From positions 1-22,652 of the forward strand of contig JAEYUL010000177.1 of assembly GCA_023432565.1 (NCBI GenBank): a stretch of 22,652 nucleotides of DNA, given 5' to 3'. Position numbers and translations under genes: made by a program. The DNA is from Actinomycetes bacterium. Its GTDB lineage: Bacteria; Actinomycetota; Actinomycetes; Actinomycetales; Cellulomonadaceae. Shown here in pieces: positions 14,493-22,652 of the stretch (the first letter of the stretch is position 1; every line of letters starts with the position of its first letter). The notes beneath the pieces are model-generated. The model had not been told where the DNA came from. It saw only the letters and a program-made list of their open reading frames with translations, and ran no database searches.

Positions 14493-15349
14493 CCGCGCAA
14501 CCTCCCGACGAAGACGCGCCGTGCGACCACCCAGCCGGCCGCCGCCAGGACGGCGAGCACGGCGAGGTGCGCGGCGATCGGCCACGACCCCGGACCCGCG
14601 CCGTAGGACAGCGTGCGGCCGACCTCGCTCGCGTGCCAGATGGGGGAGACCCAGCCGATCCACTGCAGCCAGCCAGGCAAGGTCGACAGCGGGTAGAACG
14701 TGCCGGAGAACAGGAACAGCGGCGTGAACACGAACCGCTGCACCATGGCGAACTGGCCGGTGTCCTCCTTCAGGCTCGCCGAGAAGGCGAGCAGCGGCAG
14801 GCCGAACGCCAGGCCCGCGAGCACCCCGACCGGCACGACGAGCGCACCGGCCGCGACGTGGCCCACGGCGCCGAACGCGACCATGAGGGCGTAGTACGCG
14901 ACCGAGACGAACACCATGCGCAGGGTCACGGCGACCACCAGGCCCGTGCAGATCTGGTGCGGACTCACGGGGGAGGCGTTCATCGCCCAGAACACCCGCC
15001 GCCACCGGAACCCGCCCATGACGGTGTAGGTGAACTCCTCGGTGGTCACCGAGACCGCCGCGGTCGCCAGCAGTGCGGGCGCGACGAACCACAGGTAGTC
15101 CACAGGCCCGTCCGGCCCGCTCGCCACGGGCACGGTCAGGAACGCCGCGAGCCCGAGCCCGATGCCCAGCATGTAGATCAACGGGCTGCCGATGCCCGTC
15201 ATCACCACGGTCCAGCCGTAGGACCGCATCTGCCGCAGCTGGTGCTCGGCGATGTACCACCAGCCGAACCGGCGGGGGCGCACGGCAGCATCGAGCGCCG
15301 CGCCCACCATGGCGGGCTCGTTCCTCGTCACGGACACCTCGGCGCTCAC
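14489..15349 (-). CDS. ABC-2 type exporter permease (first)
   Basis: A 286-residue permease with about six membrane helices. It has FGWWYIAEHQLRQMRSYGWT before helix 1, WRRVFWAMNASPVSPHQI as the coupling helix region, SASLKEDTGQFAMVQRF and SGTFYPLSTLPGWLQWIGW near the C-terminal helices. It is related to the following permease, so the exporter is probably a heterodimer in the membrane. GTG 15349 overlaps the ATPase stop (GTGA); CGATCAGG-type context upstream gives no strong ribosome site, consistent with coupling. Confidence 0.92.
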   Translation of the reverse strand: MSAEVSVTRNEPAMVGAALDAAVRPRRFGWWYIAEHQLRQMRSYGWTVVMTGIGSPLIYMLGIGLGLAAFLTVPVASGPDGPVDYLWFVAPALLATAAVSVTTEEFTYTVMGGFRWRRVFWAMNASPVSPHQICTGLVVAVTLRMVFVSVAYYALMVAFGAVGHVAAGALVVPVGVLAGLAFGLPLLAFSASLKEDTGQFAMVQRFVFTPLFLFSGTFYPLSTLPGWLQWIGWVSPIWHASEVGRTLSYGAGPGSWPIAAHLAVLAVLAAAGWVVARRVFVGRLRG

Positions 15350-16287
15350 TCGATCAGGCTCCGACCGGTCAGGCGCAGGAACACGTCCTCGAGCGACGAG
15401 CGCCGCACGAGGCTCGTCGTGGGATGCAGCCCCACGTGGGCGACGCGCTCGAGAAGCCGCTCGCCGTCGTCGGTGTACAGCAGCACGCGGTCCGGGAGCA
15501 CCTCGATGCGGTCGGCCGTCCCCGCGAGCTGCTCCGCCGCGGACGCGTTGCGGTCCGAGCCGAACCGCAGCTCGACGACCTCACGTGTCGAGTACTGACG
15601 GATCAGCGCGGCGGGCGAGCCCTCGGCCATGATCCGGCCCTTGTCGACGACGATCAGCCGGTCGCACAGCTGCTCTGCCTCGTCCATGTAGTGCGTGGTG
15701 AGCACGAGCGTGGTCCCGCGCTCCTTGAGGCGGAACAGCCGGTCCCACAGCACGTGCCGCGCCTGCGGGTCCAGGCCCGTCGTCGGCTCGTCGAGCATGA
15801 GGATCCGCGGCTCGTTGATCAGGGCGCGCGCGATCGTCAGGCGCCGCTTCATGCCGCCCGACAGGTCGTCGACCTTGGCCTTCGCCTTGTCCTCGAGCTG
15901 CGCGAACGACAACAGCTCGTCGGCCCGCTGCGCGCACACCGACCGCGGGATGCCGAAGTAGCGCCCGTAGACGATGAGGTTCTCGCGCACCCGCAGCTCG
16001 GTGTCGAGGTTGTCCTCCTGCGGGACCACGCCCAGCTGCGAGCGGATCTCCGGCCCGTGCGTGTCCGGGTCGAGGCCCACGACCCGCAGGTCACCGTCCG
16101 TGCGCTGCGAGACCGCCCCGACCATGCGCATCGTCGTCGACTTGCCCGCACCGTTCGGACCGAGCAGCCCGAACGACTCACCGGGTGGGACCTCGAAGTC
16201 GATGCCGTCGACGGCCGTGAAGTCGCCGAACCGCTTGGTGAGACCGTGCGCGGAGATGACGGGGGACGGGGAGCTTGCTGCGGTCAC
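15346..16287 (-). CDS. ABC-2 exporter ATP-binding protein (NodI/DrrA-like)
   Basis: A 313-residue ATPase that powers the two permeases downstream. Walker A GPNGAGKS (43-50), Q-loop Gln90 in VVPQEDNLD, signature LSGGMKRR (142-149), Walker B ILMLDEPTTGLDP (162-174) and switch His199 in LTTHYMDEA are intact. The PQEDNLD..L.VRENL.VYGRYFG stretch is typical of NodI. The C-terminal about 80 residues form the usual regulatory extension. GTG 16287 is chosen: VTAASSPSPVISAHGLTKRF matches the family N-terminus, and the longer open frame upstream runs over the divergent gene's leader. No Shine-Dalgarno precedes it; TAACGT eight bases upstream suggests a leaderless start. First gene of the exporter operon. 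Confidence 0.93.
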   Translation of the reverse strand: MTAASSPSPVISAHGLTKRFGDFTAVDGIDFEVPPGESFGLLGPNGAGKSTTMRMVGAVSQRTDGDLRVVGLDPDTHGPEIRSQLGVVPQEDNLDTELRVRENLIVYGRYFGIPRSVCAQRADELLSFAQLEDKAKAKVDDLSGGMKRRLTIARALINEPRILMLDEPTTGLDPQARHVLWDRLFRLKERGTTLVLTTHYMDEAEQLCDRLIVVDKGRIMAEGSPAALIRQYSTREVVELRFGSDRNASAAEQLAGTADRIEVLPDRVLLYTDDGERLLERVAHVGLHPTTSLVRRSSLEDVFLRLTGRSLIE

Positions 16288-16301
16288 AGTCCGCAACGTT
16301 A
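16288..16301 (-). promoter_or_regulatory. -10-like element for the ABC exporter operon
   Basis: On the minus strand TAACGT (16301-16296) is followed by eight bases and the GTG start at 16287, with no ribosome site between. I see no clear -35. The remaining divergent gap up to 16417 must also hold the promoter of the GlsB-like gene; I could not pick one. Confidence 0.4.
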
Positions 16302-16417
16302 ACCGGGGCGACCGACACGCGCCGAACCCTTTCAGCACACGGCTCGCCGTGCGGCTGTCGCTCGTCGCCCGTAGGTTCCTTGACCTGCCAGAGCCCCTCG
16401 ATGTCAAGGAGTTCGAC

Positions 16418-16690
16418 ATGACCATCACCGGCATCCTCAGTGCGATCGTCATCGGCGCCATCATCGGCGTGCTCGGCCGGCTGCTGGCACGCGGCCGTCA
16501 GCGCATCGGCGTGCTCGGCACGATCCTCGTCGGGATCGTCGCCGCACTCGTCGGCACCTTCCTCGCCTACCTCATCGGCGTGAAGGACACCCCCGGCGTC
16601 GACTGGATCGAGCTCGCGCTGCAGATCGGCCTCGCGGTGATCTTCGTCTCCGCCGTGTCCGGCAGCCGGCGCCGCCGCGCCCTTCTCTGA
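16418..16690 (+). CDS. GlsB/YeaQ/YmgE family small membrane protein
   Basis: A 90-residue protein with three hydrophobic segments (about 3-22, 30-54, 66-82), Gly-rich in the first two (GAIIGVLGRLLARG and GVLGTILVGIVAALVGTFLAY), the transglycosylase-associated protein pattern. The molecular function is unknown; homologues are often stress-induced. AAGGAG (16406-16411) lies six bases before ATG 16418, the best ribosome site in this part of the window. The basic tail SRRRRALL ends at TGA, directly followed by a 16-bp tandem repeat. It is divergent from the ABC exporter operon. Confidence 0.9.
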   Translation: MTITGILSAIVIGAIIGVLGRLLARGRQRIGVLGTILVGIVAALVGTFLAYLIGVKDTPGVDWIELALQIGLAVIFVSAVSGSRRRRALL

Positions 16691-16772
16691 CCTGCACTGC
16701 TCTCGAGCGGCACCGCTCTCGACCTGCACCGCTCTCGACCTGCACTGCTCTCGACCTGCACCGTTCTGTCGA
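16691..16772. repeat. 16-bp tandem repeat array directly after a stop codon
   Basis: Unit CCTGCACTGCTCTCGA: exact at 16691-16706, then GCGGCACCGCTCTCGA (16707-16722), CCTGCACCGCTCTCGA (16723-16738), exact again at 16739-16754, and a diverged 18-base copy to 16772. It starts at the first base after the TGA of the GlsB-like gene. Between 16773 and 16899 I see no gene, only the -10-like TAGCGT (16888-16893) of the next gene. Confidence 0.85.
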
Positions 16773-16887
16773 CCGGTGCCGGCCATCTCGGTCGCGTGCC
16801 AGACGTCTCACGGCGTCCACCACCGGTGAAGCCGGAACGAAACGTGCTGGTAGCCGAAGGGCCCGTCTCCCGTGACGTGAGGGCGAG

Positions 16888-16893
16888 TAGCGT
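16888..16893 (+). promoter_or_regulatory. -10-like TAGCGT, leaderless start
   Basis: TAGCGT ends six bases before ATG 16900, and no ribosome site lies in between. This spacing would place the transcription start at the ATG. No -35 is clear. The next gene has the same layout (TAGAGT, six bases, ATG). Confidence 0.4.
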
Positions 16894-16899
16894 CCGTGC

Positions 16900-17463
16900 A
16901 TGATCCTCGCCGACCTTCAGTCGCGCTTGCGCATCGCCCTGACCAACACGCTGGTCGAGGAGTGGACGCTGTTCACCCCGACCACCGGCACGAGCCGCCC
17001 CAGCGAGCGCACGATCGCGTTCCAGCTCGGGTGGTACGTGCGCCAGACCGTCGAACGTTCGTGGAACGTCGACAGCGAGTACGACCGCTCCGGGATGATG
17101 CTCGAGCCCTCCGTCAGGTTCGGGTCGCAGGCCGGTCACGTCCCCAACCTCATCGTCCACCACCGCGGCCTGCTCGGCCCCGAGCACAACCTGCTGCTCG
17201 TCCACGTCGCAGTCGACTCCGCGTCCGCCGCGGACGACGGCCCCGGAATCGAGGCCGCGCTCGCGCTCCAGCAGCGGTTCGGCTACCGGTACGCGATGCT
17301 GCTCGACCTGCGCCTGCACACCGAGGGCCGCCGCGCGTCCGTCACGCCGTACTGGCAGTGGACCACGCTCGAGCACGGCCCCGAGACGCCCGCGCCGGTG
17401 GCCGTCTACACGCCGCGCGTGCTCAACGAGATCACCGAACGCGCCCGGCGCGCCGGGGACTGA
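16900..17463 (+). CDS. PD-(D/E)XK-like hypothetical protein, catalytic residues apparently lost
   Basis: A 187-residue soluble protein. Its layout follows a family of bacterial hypothetical proteins with a restriction-endonuclease-like core: a helical FQLGWYVR...W.VD region, EYDR (60-63, family EYNRD), VPNLIVHHRG (81-90, family PDIIVH.RG), NLLLVHVAVD (97-106, family NLLVIEVKKS) and YRYAMLLDL. In this alignment, made from memory, the three catalytic positions are changed: Asp to Asn83, Glu to His102, Lys to Ala104. The protein is therefore probably not a nuclease and may bind nucleic acid or another protein. It likely has a leaderless mRNA and lies just before the BenE-like gene, without overlap. 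The fold call is moderate; the substitutions are visible. Confidence 0.75.
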   Translation: MILADLQSRLRIALTNTLVEEWTLFTPTTGTSRPSERTIAFQLGWYVRQTVERSWNVDSEYDRSGMMLEPSVRFGSQAGHVPNLIVHHRGLLGPEHNLLLVHVAVDSASAADDGPGIEAALALQQRFGYRYAMLLDLRLHTEGRRASVTPYWQWTTLEHGPETPAPVAVYTPRVLNEITERARRAGD

Positions 17464-17466
17464 CCC

Positions 17467-17472
17467 TAGAGT
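17467..17472 (+). promoter_or_regulatory. -10-like TAGAGT before the BenE-like gene
   Basis: TAGAGT is followed by exactly six bases and ATG 17479, without a ribosome site, mirroring the arrangement at 16888. It starts three bases after the preceding stop codon (17461-17463), so a transcript could start here or read through from upstream. Confidence 0.4.
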
Positions 17473-17478
17473 TCCGCC

Positions 17479-18743
17479 ATGTCGGAACCCCGTTCCTCGG
17501 CCGTCCCGGTCGGTGTCGTCACGGCGCTCGTCGGCTTCACGAGCTCGTTCGCCGTGGTGTGCTCGCCGGCCTGCGCGCCGTGGGCGCCGACGAGTCGCAG
17601 GCCTCCTCGGGGCTCGTCGCACTGTGCGTGCTGCAGGGGGTCGGGACCGTCTGGCTGAGCCGCCGGTACCGCACACCGATCACGCTCGCGTGGTCCACGC
17701 CCGGCGCCGCGCTGCTTGTGACCTCGGCCCTCGTCTCGTGGCGCGCCGCAGTCGGTGCGTTCCTGGTGACCGGCCTGCTCATCGCCGCGACCGGGCTGTG
17801 GGGCGCGCTCGGCCGCCTCGTCGCCGCGATCCCCGTGTGGCTCGCGCACGCGATGCTCGCCGGCATCCTGCTGCCCCTGTGCCTCGCGCCCGTGCTGGCC
17901 GCCGTCGACACACCGCTGTACGTGCTGCCGATCGTCGTCGTGTGGCTCGTCGTGCAGCGTTACGCGCCGCGCTGGTCGGCGCCCGCCGCGTTCGCGGTCG
18001 CGCTTCTCGTCGCCGTCGTCTTCGCGGTCGGATCCGACCTGCTCGCGTGGGCCGACGTGCCCGGCATGCGGCTCACCGCGCCCGCGTTCGAGGTCGGCGC
18101 GATCGTCGGCGTCGCGCTCCCTCTCTACGTGGTGACGATGGCGTCCCAGAACGTCCCGGGCGCGGCCGTGCTCGCGACGGCCGGCTACACCGCGCCGTGG
18201 CGTCCGACGATGCTGCTGACCGGCCTCGGGACCGCGCTCGGCGCACCCGCCGGCGCGCACGCGATCAACCTCGCCGCGATCACCGCCGCGCTGCCGGCCT
18301 CACCCGACGCGGACCCCGACCCGGCGCAGCGCTGGCGCGCCTCGCAGGCCGCCGGGTGGACGTACGTCGTCCTGGCGCCGCTCGCACCCGCGCTCATCGC
18401 GCTCGTCGACGCCGGACCCTGCGGCCTCGTGGAGTCCGTCGCCGGTCTCGCCCTGCTCACCACGTTCGCCGCGTCGCTGCACGCCGCGATGTCGTCCGCA
18501 GCGGACCGGATCGCGGCCGCGCTCGCCCTCCTGCTCGCCGCGAGCGGGCTGTCGATCGCCGGCGTCAGCTCGGCGTTCTGGGCGCTCGTCGTCGGCCTCG
18601 TCGTGCACGTCGTCGTGCGCCCGCGCGAGGCCGCCGCCGCGACGCTCGACGCGCAGGACGCCCGCGCACCCGACGACGAGGTCGGCGAGGCGCCCGACGA
18701 CGACATCCTGGGCGAACCCGTGCAGGACCAGCCGGCCCGATGA
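17479..18743 (+). CDS. benE: BenE family benzoate/H+ symporter-like transporter, frameshifted near the 5' end
   Basis: A multi-span membrane transporter (about 420 residues after frame correction) of the benzoate:proton symporter family. The N-terminus from ATG 17479, MSEPRSSAVPVGVVTALVGF through TSSFAVV, reads in one frame. The rest, LAGLRAVGADESQ onward, reads two bases later from about 17562 and continues to 18743. Family marks in the second part are LAWSTPGAALLVTS, LAHAMLAGILL, ALPLYVVTMASQNVPG and ISIAGVSSAFWAL-like end (LSIAGVSSAFWAL). Comparison with E. coli BenE/YdcO from memory fits two extra bases in GTGGTGTGCTC (17554-17564). As given, the gene makes either a short peptide or a protein from GTG 17559 lacking helix 1. 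It may be a pseudogene, an assembly error or a recoded gene. The acidic C-terminal tail is unusual. Substrate unproven. Confidence 0.85.
17554..17564 (+). other. Frameshift site in the BenE-like gene
   Basis: The sequence GTGGTGTGCTC holds the change of frame: up to 17559 the family sequence reads in the ATG frame, and from 17562 (CTC GCC GGC CTG) in the frame two bases on. A TG duplication in the GTGGTGTG run explains it most simply. Confidence 0.8.
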
Positions 18744-19021
18744 GCGACGGCCAACCCTCCGGGAGCTCCCAGCCCTCGTCGGAGCACGCCGCGAGGAACG
18801 CGATCTGCGACCCGTGCTCCAGTCCGGGCCGAGCGTCCTGGATGTCCTCCTCAAGGACCTCAAGACCGTCAAGGAGAAGCCGACCGACGAGTCGCCCGCG
18901 ACGCCTGCTGACCTGCACGAGAAGCCGCCTCAGATGAGGCGTAGTCCTGCAGCCACCCCTGCGGCCGGGATAGTCCAGAGACACGAAGACCTGGGCGCAT
19001 CGCTGCGGCCCAGGTCGGACG
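18744..19021. other. No assignable gene; possible decayed small reading frame
   Basis: An ATG overlapping the BenE-like stop (ATGA, 18740) opens a frame of 65 codons starting MSDGQPSGSSQPSSEH with strong GC at third positions until about 18820. After that the GC3 signal moves to another plus frame (SVLDVLLKDLKTVKEKPTDE, about 18829-18888) that has no convincing start. This looks like a frameshifted or decayed small gene, but the minus strand is also open here, so I do not call a product. The end of the stretch is the tRNA-Ala terminator. Confidence 0.35.
18988..19016 (-). terminator. Terminator downstream of tRNA-Ala
   Basis: GACCTGGGC (18988-18996) and GCCCAGGTC (19008-19016) form a perfect 9-bp stem with an 11-base loop. 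Read on the minus strand it is followed by TTCGTGTCTCT, a T-rich tail for this genome, and begins six bases after the tRNA 3' end. Confidence 0.75.
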
Positions 19022-19097
19022 TGGTGGAGCCAAGGGGACTCGAACCCCTAACCCCCTGCTTGCAAAGCAGGTGCGCTACCAATTGCGCCATGGCCCC
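19022..19097 (-). tRNA. tRNA-Ala (anticodon TGC)
   Basis: The minus strand gives a full cloverleaf starting GGGGCCATGGCGCAATTGG. The acceptor stem pairs GGGGCCA with TGGCTCC and contains the G3-U70 wobble that identifies alanine tRNAs. The anticodon arm is CCTGC-TTTGCAA-GCAGG with anticodon TGC; the T arm holds GGTTCGAGTCC. The discriminator is A and the CCA end is encoded (19024-19022). Confidence 0.97.
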
Positions 19098-19141
19098 GGA
19101 GCCGTACGCCGCGGCCCGGGGGAGCGGCGATCAGGCGGGGA

Positions 19142-19261
19142 TCACTCGAAGGTATCGGTGACCTCGGCCCACAGGTCCCGCTCATCGCGGTCCTGCGCGA
19201 CCTTCTGGTACACGACGTAGCCGACGGCGGCCAGGGCCACCAGGAGCAGAAGCTTCTTCAT
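19142..19261 (-). CDS. DLW-39 family small protein
   Basis: A 39-codon gene between tRNA-Ile and tRNA-Ala on the same strand. The product starts MKKLLLLVALAAVGYVVYQK, a single hydrophobic segment (about 4-18) with a basic start, then a charged tail with DLWAEVTD (29-36). The length of exactly 39 residues and the DLW motif match the actinobacterial DLW-39 family, whose function is unknown. GGGGGA lies three to four bases before ATG 19261. It is probably a membrane-anchored micro-protein and may be co-transcribed with the two tRNAs. Confidence 0.9.
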   Translation of the reverse strand: MKKLLLLVALAAVGYVVYQKVAQDRDERDLWAEVTDTFE

Positions 19262-19283
19262 CGGTCCCCCACGAGGTCGGGAG

Positions 19284-19357
19284 TGGGCCTAACAGGACTT
19301 GAACCTGTGACCTCTTCCTTATCAGGGAAGCGCTCTAACCGTCTGAGCTATAGGCCC
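19284..19357 (-). tRNA. tRNA-Ile (anticodon GAT)
   Basis: The minus strand reads GGGCCTATAGCTCAGACGG at the 5' end. Acceptor GGGCCTA pairs with TAGGCCC; the anticodon arm is CTTCC-CTGATAA-GGAAG with anticodon GAT; the T arm holds GGTTCAAGTCC. Discriminator A at 19284; the CCA end is not encoded. A -10-like TAGTCT lies at 19394-19389 on the minus strand, about 30 bases upstream. Confidence 0.97.
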
Positions 19358-19400
19358 GTGCACCGCTGCAGCCGCAGCGCGCCGGACGAGACTACCCCAG

Positions 19401-19434
19401 CGCGTGCCCGCCGCCCAAACCGACGGGGCACGCG
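19401..19434 (-). terminator. Hairpin downstream of the gyrA-DUF3566 operon
   Basis: CGCGTGCCC (19401-19409) pairs with GGGCACGCG (19426-19434) around a 16-base loop. It lies 28 bases after the DUF3566 stop and before tRNA-Ile on the minus strand, with no T-run, so it could be a terminator or a processing hairpin. Confidence 0.5.
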
Positions 19435-19462
19435 TCAGGCGTCCGCGGTCAGCGACCGTCCG

Positions 19463-20391
19463 TCACTCGTCCGTCATGGTCACGTGCAGCCCGCCGACGA
19501 GCGCAGCGACGATGTTGTAGAGGAACGCACCGATCGTCGCGAGCGCGGTCAGCAGGAACACGTCGACGACGGCGACGAGCGTCGCACCCGAGATGACCCG
19601 CTTGAACTCGACGTACGACAGGATGTCGATGTTGCCCTCGGTCCCCGTGACCTGGGTGACCAGGTCGTCGATGTTCGTGAACACGTGCAGGCCGTTGAGC
19701 GTGTACCAGACCACGCCGACCGCGACGACGAGCAGGATGCCGAACGCGACCGACATCAGGAACGACAGCTTCATCACCGACCACGGGTCGATGCGCGAGA
19801 TCGCGAGGCGGACGCGACGCGGTCCACCTGCCGCCGCGACGGTCGGGATGCGGCCCGTCTGCGGGCGGGCACCCGTCGTCCCGGAGCTCGGCGGTGCCGT
19901 CGTCGAGGTGCGCGGGGGGACCGACGGCGGGTTGCCGGCTGCGCCGGCGGACGACGGGGGCGCCGTGGGAGTGGTCGTCATGGCGGGGTCCTCGTTCCGG
20001 GGCCGGGCGGCCGTGGAGATCGCGGCGCTCGTCGCGCCGGCCGTCTTCTTGATCCAGGCGGTGGTCTTGTCCACGGCCGCCATCAGCGGGGTGGGCGGGT
20101 CCTGCTGCGGTGCGCCCGAGGGACGCTCGTCCGCGGCAGGCGGCGTGGCGACGGGACCGTCGCCGGACGACGATTCTGCAGCCGTGGTCGGCCCCTGCGG
20201 CGCGACCTTCGACCCGTCCCTCGGCGCCGACGACCCACCGTCCTGGCCGCCGACGGGCCTCGTCGGCGCCGGCTTGCCCTGACCCGACTCACCCGTGTCC
20301 CGGCCGGCCGGCGACGTCACCGTGCGCGCCGCGGACGCGGACTTCGAGGTCGGTCGGTTCTTGGGCGGGATGGAAGGGGGAGCGGGGTCTG

Positions 20392-20395
<4 letters not shown>
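19463..20395 (-). CDS. DUF3566 domain transmembrane protein
   Basis: A 310-residue protein. About 190 residues of Pro/Ser/Thr/Gly/Ala-rich, probably disordered sequence precede the DUF3566 domain (about 193-308), which begins RRVRLAISRIDPWSVMKLSF, has two membrane helices (about 209-231 and 271-297), and a conserved loop with LVTQVTG..G..DI..Y. The family is found almost only in actinobacteria, immediately after gyrA; its function is unknown. The ATG overlaps the gyrA stop (ATGA), so it is translationally coupled to gyrA. The long disordered N-terminus is larger than the domain and would face the cytoplasm if the helices are oriented as usual. Confidence 0.92.

Positions 20396-22652
<2,257 letters not shown>

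Noticed and set aside
18565..18984. A 139-codon minus-strand frame overlapping the end of the BenE-like gene
   Set aside because: It shares third-codon positions with a plus-strand frame, lies downstream of the tRNA-Ala terminator and has no start signal; most of it is antisense to the transporter.

Overview
The window looks like a chromosomal segment close to the replication origin of a high-GC actinobacterium, most likely Cellulomonas or a close relative. Three things support this. Codon third positions are almost all G or C. The conserved actinobacterial blocks pknB / trpG / small membrane protein / class E sortase / DUF881 / crgA / rhomboid / cyclophilin and gyrA / DUF3566 / tRNA-Ile / tRNA-Ala are both present. 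A secreted GH9-CBM3-FnIII(x3)-CBM2 cellulase has the architecture of Cellulomonas fimi CenB. gyrA runs off the right edge on the minus strand, so gyrB and dnaA are expected beyond that edge.

Left block (1-6735), envelope and division genes. The C-terminal tail of an upstream gene overlaps pknB, a Ser/Thr kinase with four PASTA repeats. pknB converges on a minus-strand operon (DUF881, class E sortase, 52-residue membrane protein, TrpG/PabA-type glutaminase) whose genes are joined by stop/start overlaps. crgA is divergent from that operon. It converges on a rhomboid protease gene, which follows a cyclophilin gene. The crgA-rhomboid gap holds a terminator hairpin, a perfect DnaA-box match and an 18-bp palindrome.

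Middle block (6850-18743), lineage-specific cargo between the two conserved blocks: an Ala/Lys-rich membrane-anchored helical protein, the cellulase, a GNAT acetyltransferase, a PadR regulator with a HAAS-like membrane partner, a three-gene ABC-2 exporter (ATPase and two permeases), a GlsB/YeaQ-type membrane protein, a PD-(D/E)XK-like protein whose catalytic residues all appear replaced, and a BenE-type transporter whose N-terminus lies in a different frame from the rest. Intergenic spaces here carry short repeats (a TCGGCACT family and a 16-bp tandem array). Several genes lack a Shine-Dalgarno and have a -10-like hexamer 6-8 bases before the start codon, which suggests leaderless mRNAs.

Right block (19022-22652), all minus strand: gyrA (5' end missing), DUF3566 protein, tRNA-Ile(GAT), a 39-codon DLW-39-type gene, and tRNA-Ala(TGC).

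I found no CRISPR array, transposase, integrase or prophage gene. The least explained items are the inactivated nuclease-like protein, the BenE frameshift, the repeat families, the DnaA box with palindrome, and the overlapping 17-codon reading frame after the sortase gene.
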